Shown here: positions 38,789 to 48,844 of the stretch, in pieces
Layout: each line of letters starts with the position of its first letter
How positions within the stretch are numbered: the first letter of the stretch is position 1
DNA from: an uncultured Arenicella sp.
Lineage (GTDB): Bacteria; Pseudomonadota; Gammaproteobacteria; Arenicellales; Arenicellaceae
Direction of reading: 5' to 3'
Assembly: GCA_947499305.1 (NCBI GenBank)
Contig: CANMNN010000013.1
Span: 1-64,000, forward strand
Length of the DNA stretch: 64,000 nucleotides
Notes under the pieces: generated by a model
The model's input: only the letters and a program-made list of their open reading frames with translations
Database searches by the model: none
What the model was told of the DNA's origin: nothing
Program-made: the position numbers and the translations under genes

Positions 38789-39883
38789 ATGAGAATTTTA
38801 GACCTTTATATTGGCAAAATTTTATTACGTCATATCATGGTGACGATTGTTGTATTGCTCGGCCTCTTTACCTTCGTCAGCTTTATTGACGAATTGGGAG
38901 ACCTTGATCGCGGGAGCTACGGTATTGTTCAGATCATTCAATACGTAATACTGACGATTCCCAAAACGCTTTACGAGGTGTTTCCAATGGCCGCTTTGAT
39001 CGGCTCGATTATGGGCTTGTCTACCTTGGCGCGCGATTCCGAATTGATTGTAATGCGCGCTGCGGGTGTATCGATCCAACGAATTGTATTTTCAGTGCTT
39101 AAAGTTGGTATCGTGTTGGCAATCATCTCAATGTTTATGGGCGAAGTTGTCGCGCCTTTCACTGAAGATAGAGCAATTTCTGTTAAAGCTGAATCAATCG
39201 TTAATAATAGTGGCCGCCGCGGTGATTTCGGCGTTTGGCTGCGAGACGATAATACCTACGTTAATATTGGTGAAGTGTTTCCTGGTCAGCAGCTCAAGTT
39301 AGCGGACATTAAAATATTCGAATTTGATAGTCGTAACTTTTTACGTTTTTTATCTACAGCTAAAGAGGGTGAATATCAGTCTGCCCAACAGACTGGTCAG
39401 CAAAAGGACCGATGGCTTTTGAAGGGTTTAAAGAGAACTATGATCAGAGATGATAGTTCTGTGGCTGATGAGGTAAAGGCAGCATATTGGGACACTTTAC
39501 TCGACCCCGAAATTCTTAAAATTTACCAAGTTAAACCCGAGCAGCTTTCGATATGGCAACTGCGAGAGTACATTGCTCACCTCGGGTCTAACAAACAAGA
39601 TACCGCAACCTACGAACTTGAGTTTTGGTCCAAGATCGTTACCCCGTTTGCGACCTTGGTTATGCTGATTCTTGCGGTGCCATTTGTATTTAAAGAGGCG
39701 CGCAGTGGCAATCTTGGTCGAAGCCTTTTTTCGGGCATTATGATAGGCCTTGGCTTCTTTATCGCTAACCAAGCATTCAGTTATTTTGTGACGCTGTTTG
39801 GAATTCCGCCAATATTAGGCGCCGCCTTGCCGACAATGCTGGTAGCACTTATTAGTGCTATTATGATTCGACGGATAGTTTGA
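38789..39883 (+). CDS. lptG: LPS export permease LptG
   Basis: 364 residues, partner of LptF. Helices at about 12-35, 55-75 and 98-120, a periplasmic domain of about 130-265, and helices at about 283-300, 312-330 and 342-360. Family-typical segments are YVLRTVLLAT-type first helix (GKILLRHIMVTIVVLLGLF) and RDSELIVMRAAGVSIQRIV, the coupling helix that meets LptB. A 10-bp inverted repeat follows the stop at 39892-39915. Confidence 0.94.
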   Translation: MRILDLYIGKILLRHIMVTIVVLLGLFTFVSFIDELGDLDRGSYGIVQIIQYVILTIPKTLYEVFPMAALIGSIMGLSTLARDSELIVMRAAGVSIQRIVFSVLKVGIVLAIISMFMGEVVAPFTEDRAISVKAESIVNNSGRRGDFGVWLRDDNTYVNIGEVFPGQQLKLADIKIFEFDSRNFLRFLSTAKEGEYQSAQQTGQQKDRWLLKGLKRTMIRDDSSVADEVKAAYWDTLLDPEILKIYQVKPEQLSIWQLREYIAHLGSNKQDTATYELEFWSKIVTPFATLVMLILAVPFVFKEARSGNLGRSLFSGIMIGLGFFIANQAFSYFVTLFGIPPILGAALPTMLVALISAIMIRRIV

Positions 39884-39891
39884 CCGTTTAA

Positions 39892-39915
39892 ATTAAGCTT
39901 AACGATAAGCTTAAT
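39892..39915. terminator. Hairpin between convergent lptG and RDD gene
   Basis: ATTAAGCTTA, loop ACGA, TAAGCTTAAT: perfect 10-bp stem, no T-run. It sits exactly between convergent stops and may act for both genes. Confidence 0.45.
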
Positions 39916-39920
39916 AACGC

Positions 39921-40463
39921 CTATTTACCCTTCGCTCTATTCTTTGCTTGATGACGTTTTAAGTTAGAAGCTTTATCTTTGGCTGCTTGCTCAGTTGATT
40001 TGACGATCATGGTATTGGTTAAAATATCGTGCCACGTGCGTTTACGACCATCCAATAGCGACCATGTGAAGCCAAGCCCCAAACACGCCCAAGATAACAA
40101 GGCGGCTACATATCGCTTAAATGCGGTGTTCCAATCGATAAATTTGCCATCTGGTTTGACCAAGTAGAGTTTCCAAGCTTTCATGCCAAGTGTTTGGCCG
40201 CCATGCGTCCAAAACCAGCCGTAGAAGAAAAAGCTTACGCAAAAAATGTTGATGGACACCAATATTCCACCGACCAAGCGACCGAGCTCGCTGCGTTCTA
40301 TTAAATTGGGGTTTGCTGGATCTGGCGTGGCGAAAAAGGCATCAGGACCAAGCCATGTGAAAAAGCCCATCAACACAGCTGAAGTAAAGAATACTACGCT
40401 GGTTAATAATAGACCGTCGTAAGTCATCACGAGTAGGCGTTTAAAAAATCCGATTGTTTGCAT
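39921..40463 (-). CDS. RDD family membrane protein
   Basis: 180 residues. Two to four membrane helices (VMTYDGLLLTSVVFFTSAV, GGILVSINIFCVSFFFYG, and a weaker one near 130-145). The RDD domain keeps HGGQTLGMKAWKLYLV, GKFIDWNTAFKRYVAA and WHDILTNT. Some RDD proteins act in Na+/H+ exchange or solute transport, but for most the function is unknown. The Lys-rich C terminus is cytoplasmic. Convergent with lptG, a common placement. Confidence 0.88.
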   Translation of the reverse strand: MQTIGFFKRLLVMTYDGLLLTSVVFFTSAVLMGFFTWLGPDAFFATPDPANPNLIERSELGRLVGGILVSINIFCVSFFFYGWFWTHGGQTLGMKAWKLYLVKPDGKFIDWNTAFKRYVAALLSWACLGLGFTWSLLDGRKRTWHDILTNTMIVKSTEQAAKDKASNLKRHQAKNRAKGK

Positions 40464-41087
40464 TTTCTGGTTTCTTTGAGATGTTTTTACCGGCTAAACG
40501 AAAAGTTGTACACAATTGAGCTCATCGCGGTTGGTTAACTGTATTTAGAGTGATTGTCTTTGATCTTGCTTAATGATTGATCTTTAAGTCATTGATTTTA
40601 TTTGATTAAGTTTGGGTGATTAAAAATTAGGCAATCACTGTTGTGTTTAGGATTCACTAGTGGTTTGCATAGTTGTTAACAAAGTTATCCACAGTTTTTG
40701 TGGATAACGATGCTGAGCCCGCATAGACATTGTGTTGCGGCTATTCAAGTGTTTTCCCAAGGCTCAAATTAGAGGGAGATAATAGTGTAAGTCTCTCATT
40801 TTAAGCAAACAGTAGGGGCGATTAAATGGCCCAAAGAAACTAAATTTTGAGGCTTTTAACTGGTTTTTACACGCGACTGCGACTCCAATGTCTCGAAGGC
40901 TGTTAGCTGAGCGTAAACCTCACTTGAAATAAGTTGCGCGAATTACTATTGTAGACACCTGATGTGAATACTCATGAGTGCCGCTACTTTTCTGAGTAAC
41001 GCCTTTGCGGATCCTTTTATGCAGCCGCAATAGAGTGGACCGCATTTTTCACTGACTAATTTATCTAAATTTTGCCCTGGGGGATTC
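40464..41087. other. 624-bp intergenic region with an AT-rich segment and DnaA boxes
   Basis: No gene on either strand. The left part (about 40540-40640) is AT-rich and contains two GATCTT words (40562 and 40579). A near-consensus DnaA box TTGTACACA is at 40506-40514, and two perfect boxes are at 40685-40707. The right part leads into the three-gene operon, whose first gene has a strong G-rich ribosome site (CTGGGGGATTC). Confidence 0.5.
40685..40707. promoter_or_regulatory. Inverted pair of perfect DnaA boxes
   Basis: TTATCCACA at 40685-40693 and its exact reverse complement TGTGGATAA at 40699-40707, with a 5-nt GTTTT spacer. Both match the strict TTATNCACA consensus. They could be part of an origin, a DnaA-titrating site or a DnaA-controlled promoter. 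Confidence 0.6.
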
Positions 41088-42257
41088 ATGGCTAATACGT
41101 TTCACTATCTCGATAAAGCACTTTCACAAGTACGTGACCTCGGTCTAATGCCAGAAAAGGTTGATGAGGCGCCTGTGATTGCGCTATTAGAAAAGCTTAC
41201 AGATATCGATGAGGCTAAGGTCGTTGCGATTGCCCGCACGCTTTCTCAGGCCTCGGTTTTCAATGACATCGTACGTGAACAGGTGTCGCAGATGTCGGTT
41301 GGTTCTCGTTATGAGCAGATCACCGAATCTTTCAACTCGATTCGCGATGATGCCAAGCGCATGGTTGCGCAAGTGGACGATGGTAAAGTTGATACCTTCG
41401 AGCGCATTAGTAATGTCTGGATGAAAGTTACTCGTGGTGATATAGCGACTCGCTTTGATGATATTAAAGAAACCTATTTAGAAGTAGCGAGTGATTCGCG
41501 TGATCAGATTGAGCGCGAACGCGTTATCCTTGAAGCCTATCAAGACTTCCGTGGTGCGATTAAACAGTCGGAGATTTACGCTCTAGATGTGTTAAAGCAA
41601 ACCGAGGGCATATGGAATGAGTCGAAAGGCGCGTTAAAACAAGCGAACGATACCGTAACAGCTTATGCCGGTGAAGACCTAGCTGAGCGAGCAAAGTTGG
41701 AGTTGGCACGTGATGAAAGCATGCGACAATTGCAGTTCAGCGAAGATCGCTATCAAGTCGCTAAGGATATATCTGATAATCTAACCGTCAGCTACAATAC
41801 TTCTGAAGTGATCATGGCTCGTTTAATGCAAACTAACAGCGCAAAAGAGCGTGTTTATAAACAAGCGATTACCTTTTTTGGCACCAATGAGTCAGTACTT
41901 ACCGCCTTAACCGCGTCTTTTACTGGCTTGTTTGGTTTGCATGAAAGCACTCAGGCTTTAGAGGCTATGAAAGAGGGCGTATCAAAAAGCTTGGAAGATT
42001 TGGCTGATATTGGCGGCAAGGTTCAGGAAGCTGCTGTTCGTGCTGGTTATGGGCCGACAATTCGAGCAGATGCAGTTAAAAAGTTAGTTGATTCGGTAGT
42101 GAATTTTCAGGAACGGTCTAGAGAAATTATTGATGAAATGCGTGTTCTGTCGACCAAAAACGCTGAAGAAATCCGAGAGTCAGTTGAGGATGGTAAACAG
42201 CGTATGGCAAAGATTATTGAGCGAGGTGGTTCTTTACCGCTTGCTAATAAATTCTAG
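41088..42257 (+). CDS. Conserved helical protein of unknown function, operon gene 1
   Basis: 389 residues with no membrane helix and no signal peptide, so cytoplasmic. Nearly all of it looks alpha-helical and charged, with long amphipathic stretches (SRYEQITESFNSIRDDAKRM, RDQIERERVILEAYQDFRGA, ERSREIIDEMRVLSTKNAEE). One hydrophobic, Gly-containing patch is near 275-300 (LTALTASFTGLFGLHESTQ) and could be a membrane-touching hairpin. Similar proteins are sometimes labelled cell surface protein without support. It leads a three-gene operon with DUF6384 and coiled-coil partners (90-bp gap to the next gene), and is preceded by DnaA boxes. Confidence 0.75.
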   Translation: MANTFHYLDKALSQVRDLGLMPEKVDEAPVIALLEKLTDIDEAKVVAIARTLSQASVFNDIVREQVSQMSVGSRYEQITESFNSIRDDAKRMVAQVDDGKVDTFERISNVWMKVTRGDIATRFDDIKETYLEVASDSRDQIERERVILEAYQDFRGAIKQSEIYALDVLKQTEGIWNESKGALKQANDTVTAYAGEDLAERAKLELARDESMRQLQFSEDRYQVAKDISDNLTVSYNTSEVIMARLMQTNSAKERVYKQAITFFGTNESVLTALTASFTGLFGLHESTQALEAMKEGVSKSLEDLADIGGKVQEAAVRAGYGPTIRADAVKKLVDSVVNFQERSREIIDEMRVLSTKNAEEIRESVEDGKQRMAKIIERGGSLPLANKF

Positions 42258-42347
42258 CTCGGCATAAGCATTTAGCTGAGGCCGGTGCGGGTTGATATCA
42301 AGCTCGCTTCGGCTCAGAACAATTGAAACCGTGAAGGCTAATTAATT

Positions 42348-43274
42348 GTGAATGATCCAGTAAGCAAGGATATAAATGGCGAAAAAGCGCCGTTAGAGGA
42401 TTTAATGGCGGCCATGGATGTGGTCGACACGCTCCGGCACGATCAAAGTATCGCTGAGCGAGAACTTGATGGCGGTGGGCGACGTGAGCGCCTGCTAGCG
42501 CGATTACGCGATATGTATGCAGCGCAAGGTATCGATGTGCCCGATCATGTATTAGAAGAAGGTATTGAGGCCTTAGAGCAAGAGCGTTTTCAGTATAAAC
42601 CTGTACCGCAAAGTTGGCGTACAAAGCTCGCGCACCTCTGGGTATCACGTTCGCGCTGGGGTAAGCCGATTGGCTTTCTGGGGATTGTTGCGAGCTTGTT
42701 CTACGGGTATTACTTTTTTAACGATGTATTGCCAGAGCAGCGACTGAAAGCTAATTTACCAGGCCAAATTAGTAGTAATTTTTCTGCGATTGTTGGTCTA
42801 GCTAAAAATCAAGTTGTGATAGATCAAGCGAAAAGCTCTTCTCAAGCTGCTTATCAGGCAATTGATGATGGTGATTTAAGTGAGGCGAAATCAATTTTAG
42901 CCAATATGCAAGAAGTCAAACGCATGCTTGGAATTGAGTATACCGTGCGAGTAATATCTAGGCCGAATCAAAATTCTGGAGTTTGGCGCATCCCGCCTAA
43001 CAACCCAAGTGGGAAAAACTACTATCTTATTGTAGAGGCGGTTGATTCACGCGATAGGGTTGTTGAACTGAGAATTGTTAATCAAGAGAACAATAAGGCT
43101 GTGCTTAAAAAGTTGTGGGGATTGCGGGTGAGTGAGGAGGCCTTTTATAAGGTCGCTGCCGATAAAAAAGATGATGGTATTATTCAATCGAACCAGGTTG
43201 GTAAAAAAGCACGTGGCTATTTGAAACCCGAGTTTAGTATTGCCACCAGTGGCGCAACAATAACGGAGTGGTAG
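42348..43274 (+). CDS. DUF6384 family membrane protein, operon gene 2
   Basis: 308 residues. I recognise the DUF6384 type: an acidic helical N terminus (EDLMAAMDVVDTLRHDQS), an Arg-rich RRERLLARLRDMYAAQGIDV segment, a single membrane helix at about 106-125 (KPIGFLGIVASLFYGYYFF) and a C-terminal domain predicted to be outside, containing GKNYYLIVEAVDSRDRVVEL. The start is a GTG, with GAAGG about 10 nt upstream. The function is unknown. The stop is 2 nt before the next gene's ATG, so translation is coupled. Confidence 0.75.
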   Translation: MNDPVSKDINGEKAPLEDLMAAMDVVDTLRHDQSIAERELDGGGRRERLLARLRDMYAAQGIDVPDHVLEEGIEALEQERFQYKPVPQSWRTKLAHLWVSRSRWGKPIGFLGIVASLFYGYYFFNDVLPEQRLKANLPGQISSNFSAIVGLAKNQVVIDQAKSSSQAAYQAIDDGDLSEAKSILANMQEVKRMLGIEYTVRVISRPNQNSGVWRIPPNNPSGKNYYLIVEAVDSRDRVVELRIVNQENNKAVLKKLWGLRVSEEAFYKVAADKKDDGIIQSNQVGKKARGYLKPEFSIATSGATITEW

Positions 43275-43276
43275 TT

Positions 43277-44767
43277 ATGTGGAAAGGAACAGCCGCGCTT
43301 CAAACTATTGATCAAAGCCTGCAAAGCATCCGTAATGACGTTGTTCGACTTGATTCTCAGTTAAATCAGCTAACCAGCGAGGTCGCTCAAAATCAGCGTC
43401 ACCGCGCAAAGCTATTCAATGATATCGCTAAGGTCAGGCTCAATGAGCTTGATGTTGGTGAGCTGCATTCAAGCATGACAGCGGCAGATCAATCGGCGGT
43501 GGAAACGCTTGCGCAACGAGATGAGGCAATTGCAAAGTTAGCTATAGAAATTGAGTCGAGTAACGAGGCTATTTCTAGCGCGGAGCAAGCGCGGGAACGT
43601 CTACTAGCCGTCCTAAATGAGAAAGCCGAGTCATTAATCGCACTCGAAGCAGCCGTTCAACAGCAGCTGAAATCTGATGATGAGTACATGCAGCAATTTG
43701 ATATTGCTAAAAAGGCTGAGTCTATTGCTGAAGAAGCGTTAAAAAAGGTGCAAAAGGCTCAAACTAACATGGCTAAGAAGGCTGAGCCTTATCAAGCCGA
43801 TAAGTTATTTATGTATCTATGGAATCGCGGGTTTGGTACCACCGTGTATTCGGCAGGTTTGTTTGCGCGTTTTGCAGATTCATGGGTTGCCAAGCTAATA
43901 GATTATGAGCCGGCCAGAGTTAATTATTGGAACTTAGAAGAGATTCCTAAGCGCTTAAACGATCACGCTGAATACGTAGGTGATCAGGCTGATACCCAGC
44001 ACATGTTATTACAGCAGTTCGAGTTAGATGCACTGGAAAGCATGGGTGTGAAAGCGCTGGAAGCCGATATCGACCAGCGTCGCGATGAGATTGATAAGCA
44101 TGATGACAGTATCGAGGCGTTGGAACTCTCTCTTAACGAGCAACTTGATCGGCGAGCCAAATTTGTTGCGGGCGAAGATCAGTATATTCGGCTGTGTCTG
44201 CAACGTTTGAGCTCAGCATTAGAGCATAAGAGTTTGGCCGCGATTCACAGATACGTAGGTGAAACGGTCTCCCCCACTGACGATAGGTTGGTTATTGAGC
44301 TGCAAACCTTGGATGATACTTTGCAGGACGTAGAGCAAAATATAATCGACGTTCGTAATCTGCATGACAAACGTTTTGCTCGTTTGCGTGAGTTGGAAAA
44401 AGTGAGGCGGGACTTCAAAAATTCGCGCTTCGATGATGCGCGTTCGGGCTTTGGGAATCAGTCGCTAATTAGCGGAGTGATCAGTCAATTTATGCAGGGG
44501 CTGGTTTCGGGTGCTGATGTATGGCGAGTTATAAAACGAAATCAGCGATATCGAAACGTTGCGGCAAGCCCTGATTTTGGTAGCGGTGGTTTAGGTGAGA
44601 TTGCTGACATGATCGGTGGAGAAATAATGCGCCAAGGTCGGCGGCGGCGATCAAATAGAGGGTCTACATGGAATATGCCCAAGCCTAGACGAGGCGGTGG
44701 TGTGTTTAGAGCCCCGAGAGGCGGAGGTTCTGGTGGCGGTGGATTTAAAACCGGCGGCGGTTTTTAG
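43277..44767 (+). CDS. Long coiled-coil protein with Arg/Gly-rich tail, operon gene 3
   Basis: 496 residues from the ATG at 43277, 2 nt after the previous stop; a GTG 9 nt earlier is the alternative. Residues 5-170 form one or two long coiled coils (VRLDSQLNQLTSEVAQNQRH). A conserved-looking globular segment follows (KLFMYLWNRGFGTTVYSAGL, about 180-200), then further coiled coil. The last 60 residues are basic and Gly-rich (RRRRSNRGSTW, GGGVFRAPRGGG, GGGFKTGGGF), suited to binding nucleic acid or anionic lipid. No family known to me. It ends the operon at the terminator at 44807-44837. Confidence 0.75.
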   Translation: MWKGTAALQTIDQSLQSIRNDVVRLDSQLNQLTSEVAQNQRHRAKLFNDIAKVRLNELDVGELHSSMTAADQSAVETLAQRDEAIAKLAIEIESSNEAISSAEQARERLLAVLNEKAESLIALEAAVQQQLKSDDEYMQQFDIAKKAESIAEEALKKVQKAQTNMAKKAEPYQADKLFMYLWNRGFGTTVYSAGLFARFADSWVAKLIDYEPARVNYWNLEEIPKRLNDHAEYVGDQADTQHMLLQQFELDALESMGVKALEADIDQRRDEIDKHDDSIEALELSLNEQLDRRAKFVAGEDQYIRLCLQRLSSALEHKSLAAIHRYVGETVSPTDDRLVIELQTLDDTLQDVEQNIIDVRNLHDKRFARLRELEKVRRDFKNSRFDDARSGFGNQSLISGVISQFMQGLVSGADVWRVIKRNQRYRNVAASPDFGSGGLGEIADMIGGEIMRQGRRRRSNRGSTWNMPKPRRGGGVFRAPRGGGSGGGGFKTGGGF

Positions 44768-44806
44768 CCAGAGCACCCCTAGGCTTTAAATAAGAGGTAG
44801 TATGTA

Positions 44807-44837
44807 TAAAAAAGGCCAGCATTAGCTGGCCTTTTAA
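44807..44837. terminator. Bidirectional terminator closing the three-gene operon and sodB
   Basis: A-run, GGCCAGC, loop ATTA, GCTGGCC, TTTTAAA. It lies between the convergent operon end and the sodB stop and serves both. Confidence 0.85.
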
Positions 44838-44856
44838 ATTTTGCTAAGTACTAAGA

Positions 44857-45441
44857 TTAGCTAGCTAAGTTAGCTGAAGCGAATTCCCAGTTAGCAAGTT
44901 CCCAGAAGTTCTTTAGATATTCTGGGCGAGCATTGCGGTAGTCAACATAATAGGCGTGCTCCCATACATCGACTGTTAGCAAAGGCGTAACGCTTTCGTC
45001 GGTGAGAGGAGTGTCTGCGTTGCTGGTGTTCACGATCGCCAATGAGCCATCCGTATTCTTCACTAACCAAGTCCACCCTGAACCGAAGTTACCTGCGGCA
45101 CTCGCGGTGAATTGAGCTTTGAATTCGTCGAAAGACCCAAAGGCTGCGTCGATAGCCGCGGCTAGTTCGCCGGTAGGAGCGCCGCCGCCATTTGGTGACA
45201 AGCTATTCCAGTAGAATGTGTGGTTCCAGATTTGCGCCGCGTTATTGAATACACCGCCTGTGCTCGACTTGATGATCTCTTCAAGCGATTTGTCAGCCTC
45301 AGCCGTGCCCTCAATCATTTTATTAAGGTTAACTACATAGGCATTGTGATGCTTGCCGTAGTGATAGTCGATTGTCTCTTCAGAAATGGTGGGTGCCAAG
45401 GCATCACGGGCGTAGGGTAGAGCAGGTAATTCAATAGACAT
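44857..45441 (-). CDS. sodB: Superoxide dismutase, iron type
   Basis: 194 residues. Metal ligands are H27 (DYHYGKHH), H74 (IWNHTFYW), D158 and H162 (DVWEHAYY). The Gln at position 70 in the AAQIWNH segment and the overall sequence point to the Fe type. It turns superoxide into oxygen and H2O2 in the cytoplasm. Monocistronic; it converges on the three-gene operon and is divergent from pyk across 268 bp. Confidence 0.96.
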   Translation of the reverse strand: MSIELPALPYARDALAPTISEETIDYHYGKHHNAYVVNLNKMIEGTAEADKSLEEIIKSSTGGVFNNAAQIWNHTFYWNSLSPNGGGAPTGELAAAIDAAFGSFDEFKAQFTASAAGNFGSGWTWLVKNTDGSLAIVNTSNADTPLTDESVTPLLTVDVWEHAYYVDYRNARPEYLKNFWELANWEFASANLAS

Positions 45442-45709
45442 TCATGTCTCCTAATAGTTCTAGGTTAATAGTTAAATCTTGCGGCGCAGTCTACCACAGC
45501 TTATAGCGACGACTTCGACGTTTTATTGACGTGGTTAATTAGTAAAACATCGATTACAAGACAGGCTGCATAGTAATTATCATATAAATGCCTTTGTCAT
45601 TTTCCTGTAAACAAATTACAATAAGCTGTGTTTTTATTTCGCTAATAAGCGACAATACAGCACAAATGTCACTAACCAACTTATTTAGAACAAGAGTTTT
45701 GGGCTACAA

Positions 45710-47167
45710 ATGAAAGAAAATTACAAAATTAAGAATCTTAATCGGACCAAAATTGTTGCGACCGTCGGCCCAGCTTCGGGTAATGTTGGTGTGTTGGAGC
45801 AAATGATCATCAATGGCTGCAGTGTGTTTCGAATAAACTTCTCGCACGGGTCTCATGAGTCACATGGCGAGTCGATTGCCAACATTCGTAAAGCAGCTGA
45901 AAACCTTGGGCAAAATGTTGCTATTTTGGGTGACTTGCAAGGTCCTAAAATTCGAATTGGTGCCATCAAAGGTGACAGTATTGAGTTAAGCGTTGGCCAA
46001 GAGTTATTGCTCGACTCCGATATCGCTGACGAAGATGGCAGCTTAGACGGCGTAAGCTATTTATGCGATACCTTGGCCGAAAGTTGTGGGCCTGGCAGAG
46101 TATTGATGCTTGATGATGGTCGTGTTCAGCTAGAAGTGACATCGGTTGATGGAAACGCAATCAGTACTAAGGTTATCGCTGGTACAAAACTATCGTCGCG
46201 TAAAGGCTTAAACCTGAAGGGTGGTGGTTTGGCTGAAGATGCTCTGACGCCGAAAGACATCAAAGATATGGAATTTGCGGCTAAGCAAAACCTTGACTAT
46301 ATGTGCGTGTCTTTTCCTTCTAAAGCGCAAGACATGCTGGACGCTCGATCAAAACTCGATGCGATCGGCTGCTCAACCAAACTAATTGCCAAGCTAGAAC
46401 GTGCCGAAGTAGTCGAATCTGAAGCCGTGATCGATGAAATGATTAATAGTTGCGATGGAGTTATGGTTGCTCGTGGTGATTTGGCGGTTGAGGTTGGCTT
46501 CGAATCGGTCACCTCTTATCAAAAACAAATTGTTGCTAGATCTCGAAAATTGAACAAGCCGGTCATTGTGGCAACACAGATGATGGAGAGCATGATCGAC
46601 TCGCCAGTGCCAACTCGTGCTGAAGTATCCGATGTCGCGAATGCAGTATTTGATTACGCTGACGCGGTTATGTTGTCAGCCGAAACCGCGGTCGGTGATT
46701 ACCCTGTCGAAGTGATTCAAACGGTTTACGATGTGATTATCGCAACTGAGGAGCATGCTCTCACCCAAGTGTCTAAGCACCGAGTAGAGATTGAGTTTGA
46801 TTACGTTGATGAATCAATTGCGATGGCGTCAATGTACTTGGCAAATCATTTTAAGGCGGTGAAGGCAATTGTGTGTTTGACTGAGTCAGGCAGCACAGCG
46901 CTTTGGATGTCCCGAATTAAAACGCATTTGCCATTGGTTGCGATGTCTCCCAAAGAAGCTACTTTGAACGGCGTGGCGCTTTATAAAGGCGTGCGCCCAG
47001 CGCATCTGCCGCATACTTCAGAGCGTAATACCCAACTTGAAGATGTAATTAAGTATGTTGGTAAGGCAGTTGAGCTTAAAAAAGGTGACTATGTGGCAAT
47101 TACTTATGGAGATGTCGTTGGGGTAGATGGTCACACCAATACATTAAAATTACTGCAAGTTAACTAG
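45710..47167 (+). CDS. pyk: Pyruvate kinase
   Basis: 485 residues. Converts phosphoenolpyruvate and ADP to pyruvate and ATP. Family blocks: KIVATVGPAS at the start, FRINFSHGSHESH (R and N for K+ and phosphate binding), GDLQGPKIRIG, the Mg/PEP region VARGDLAVEVGFESV, and ATQMMESMIDSPVPTRAEVS. The catalytic-Lys region is present within the central barrel (LIAKLERAEVV). A C-terminal allosteric domain is present. Followed by a strong terminator at 47206-47233. Confidence 0.96.
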   Translation: MKENYKIKNLNRTKIVATVGPASGNVGVLEQMIINGCSVFRINFSHGSHESHGESIANIRKAAENLGQNVAILGDLQGPKIRIGAIKGDSIELSVGQELLLDSDIADEDGSLDGVSYLCDTLAESCGPGRVLMLDDGRVQLEVTSVDGNAISTKVIAGTKLSSRKGLNLKGGGLAEDALTPKDIKDMEFAAKQNLDYMCVSFPSKAQDMLDARSKLDAIGCSTKLIAKLERAEVVESEAVIDEMINSCDGVMVARGDLAVEVGFESVTSYQKQIVARSRKLNKPVIVATQMMESMIDSPVPTRAEVSDVANAVFDYADAVMLSAETAVGDYPVEVIQTVYDVIIATEEHALTQVSKHRVEIEFDYVDESIAMASMYLANHFKAVKAIVCLTESGSTALWMSRIKTHLPLVAMSPKEATLNGVALYKGVRPAHLPHTSERNTQLEDVIKYVGKAVELKKGDYVAITYGDVVGVDGHTNTLKLLQVN

Positions 47168-47205
47168 TTTCGAATTAAAAAAGCGCTCATATGGAGGCTT
47201 ATTAG

Positions 47206-47233
47206 AAAAGGCGCTCTAGAGCGCCTTTTTTTT
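47206..47233. terminator. Rho-independent terminator after pyk
   Basis: AAAAGGCGCT, CTAG, AGCGCC, T8. The stem is nearly a perfect palindrome. Confidence 0.85.
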
Positions 47234-47256
47234 ATTGATTCAAAGGCCTGCAATCG

Positions 47257-48748
<1,492 letters not shown>

Positions 48749-48766
48749 GCTTTACTGAAGCTAATA

Positions 48767-48800
48767 TTTTACCGAAGCATAAGTTTTACCGAAGCATAAG
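48767..48800 (+). repeat. 17-bp tandem repeat in the guaB-guaA gap
   Basis: TTTTACCGAAGCATAAG occurs twice in perfect tandem (48767-48783, 48784-48800), with a degenerate third copy (CTTTACTGAAGCTAAT) just before it from about 48750. No stem-loop is evident. Confidence 0.7.
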
Positions 48801-48844
48801 TCACTGCACTTAAAATTAACACTCTACTCAAAAGCGATAGCCTA

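Noticed and set aside
40464-41087. Calling the region the replication origin outright
   Set aside because: Only two perfect DnaA boxes and one near-match are visible, dnaA and other usual origin neighbours are absent, and no skew could be computed; kept as a hypothesis only.
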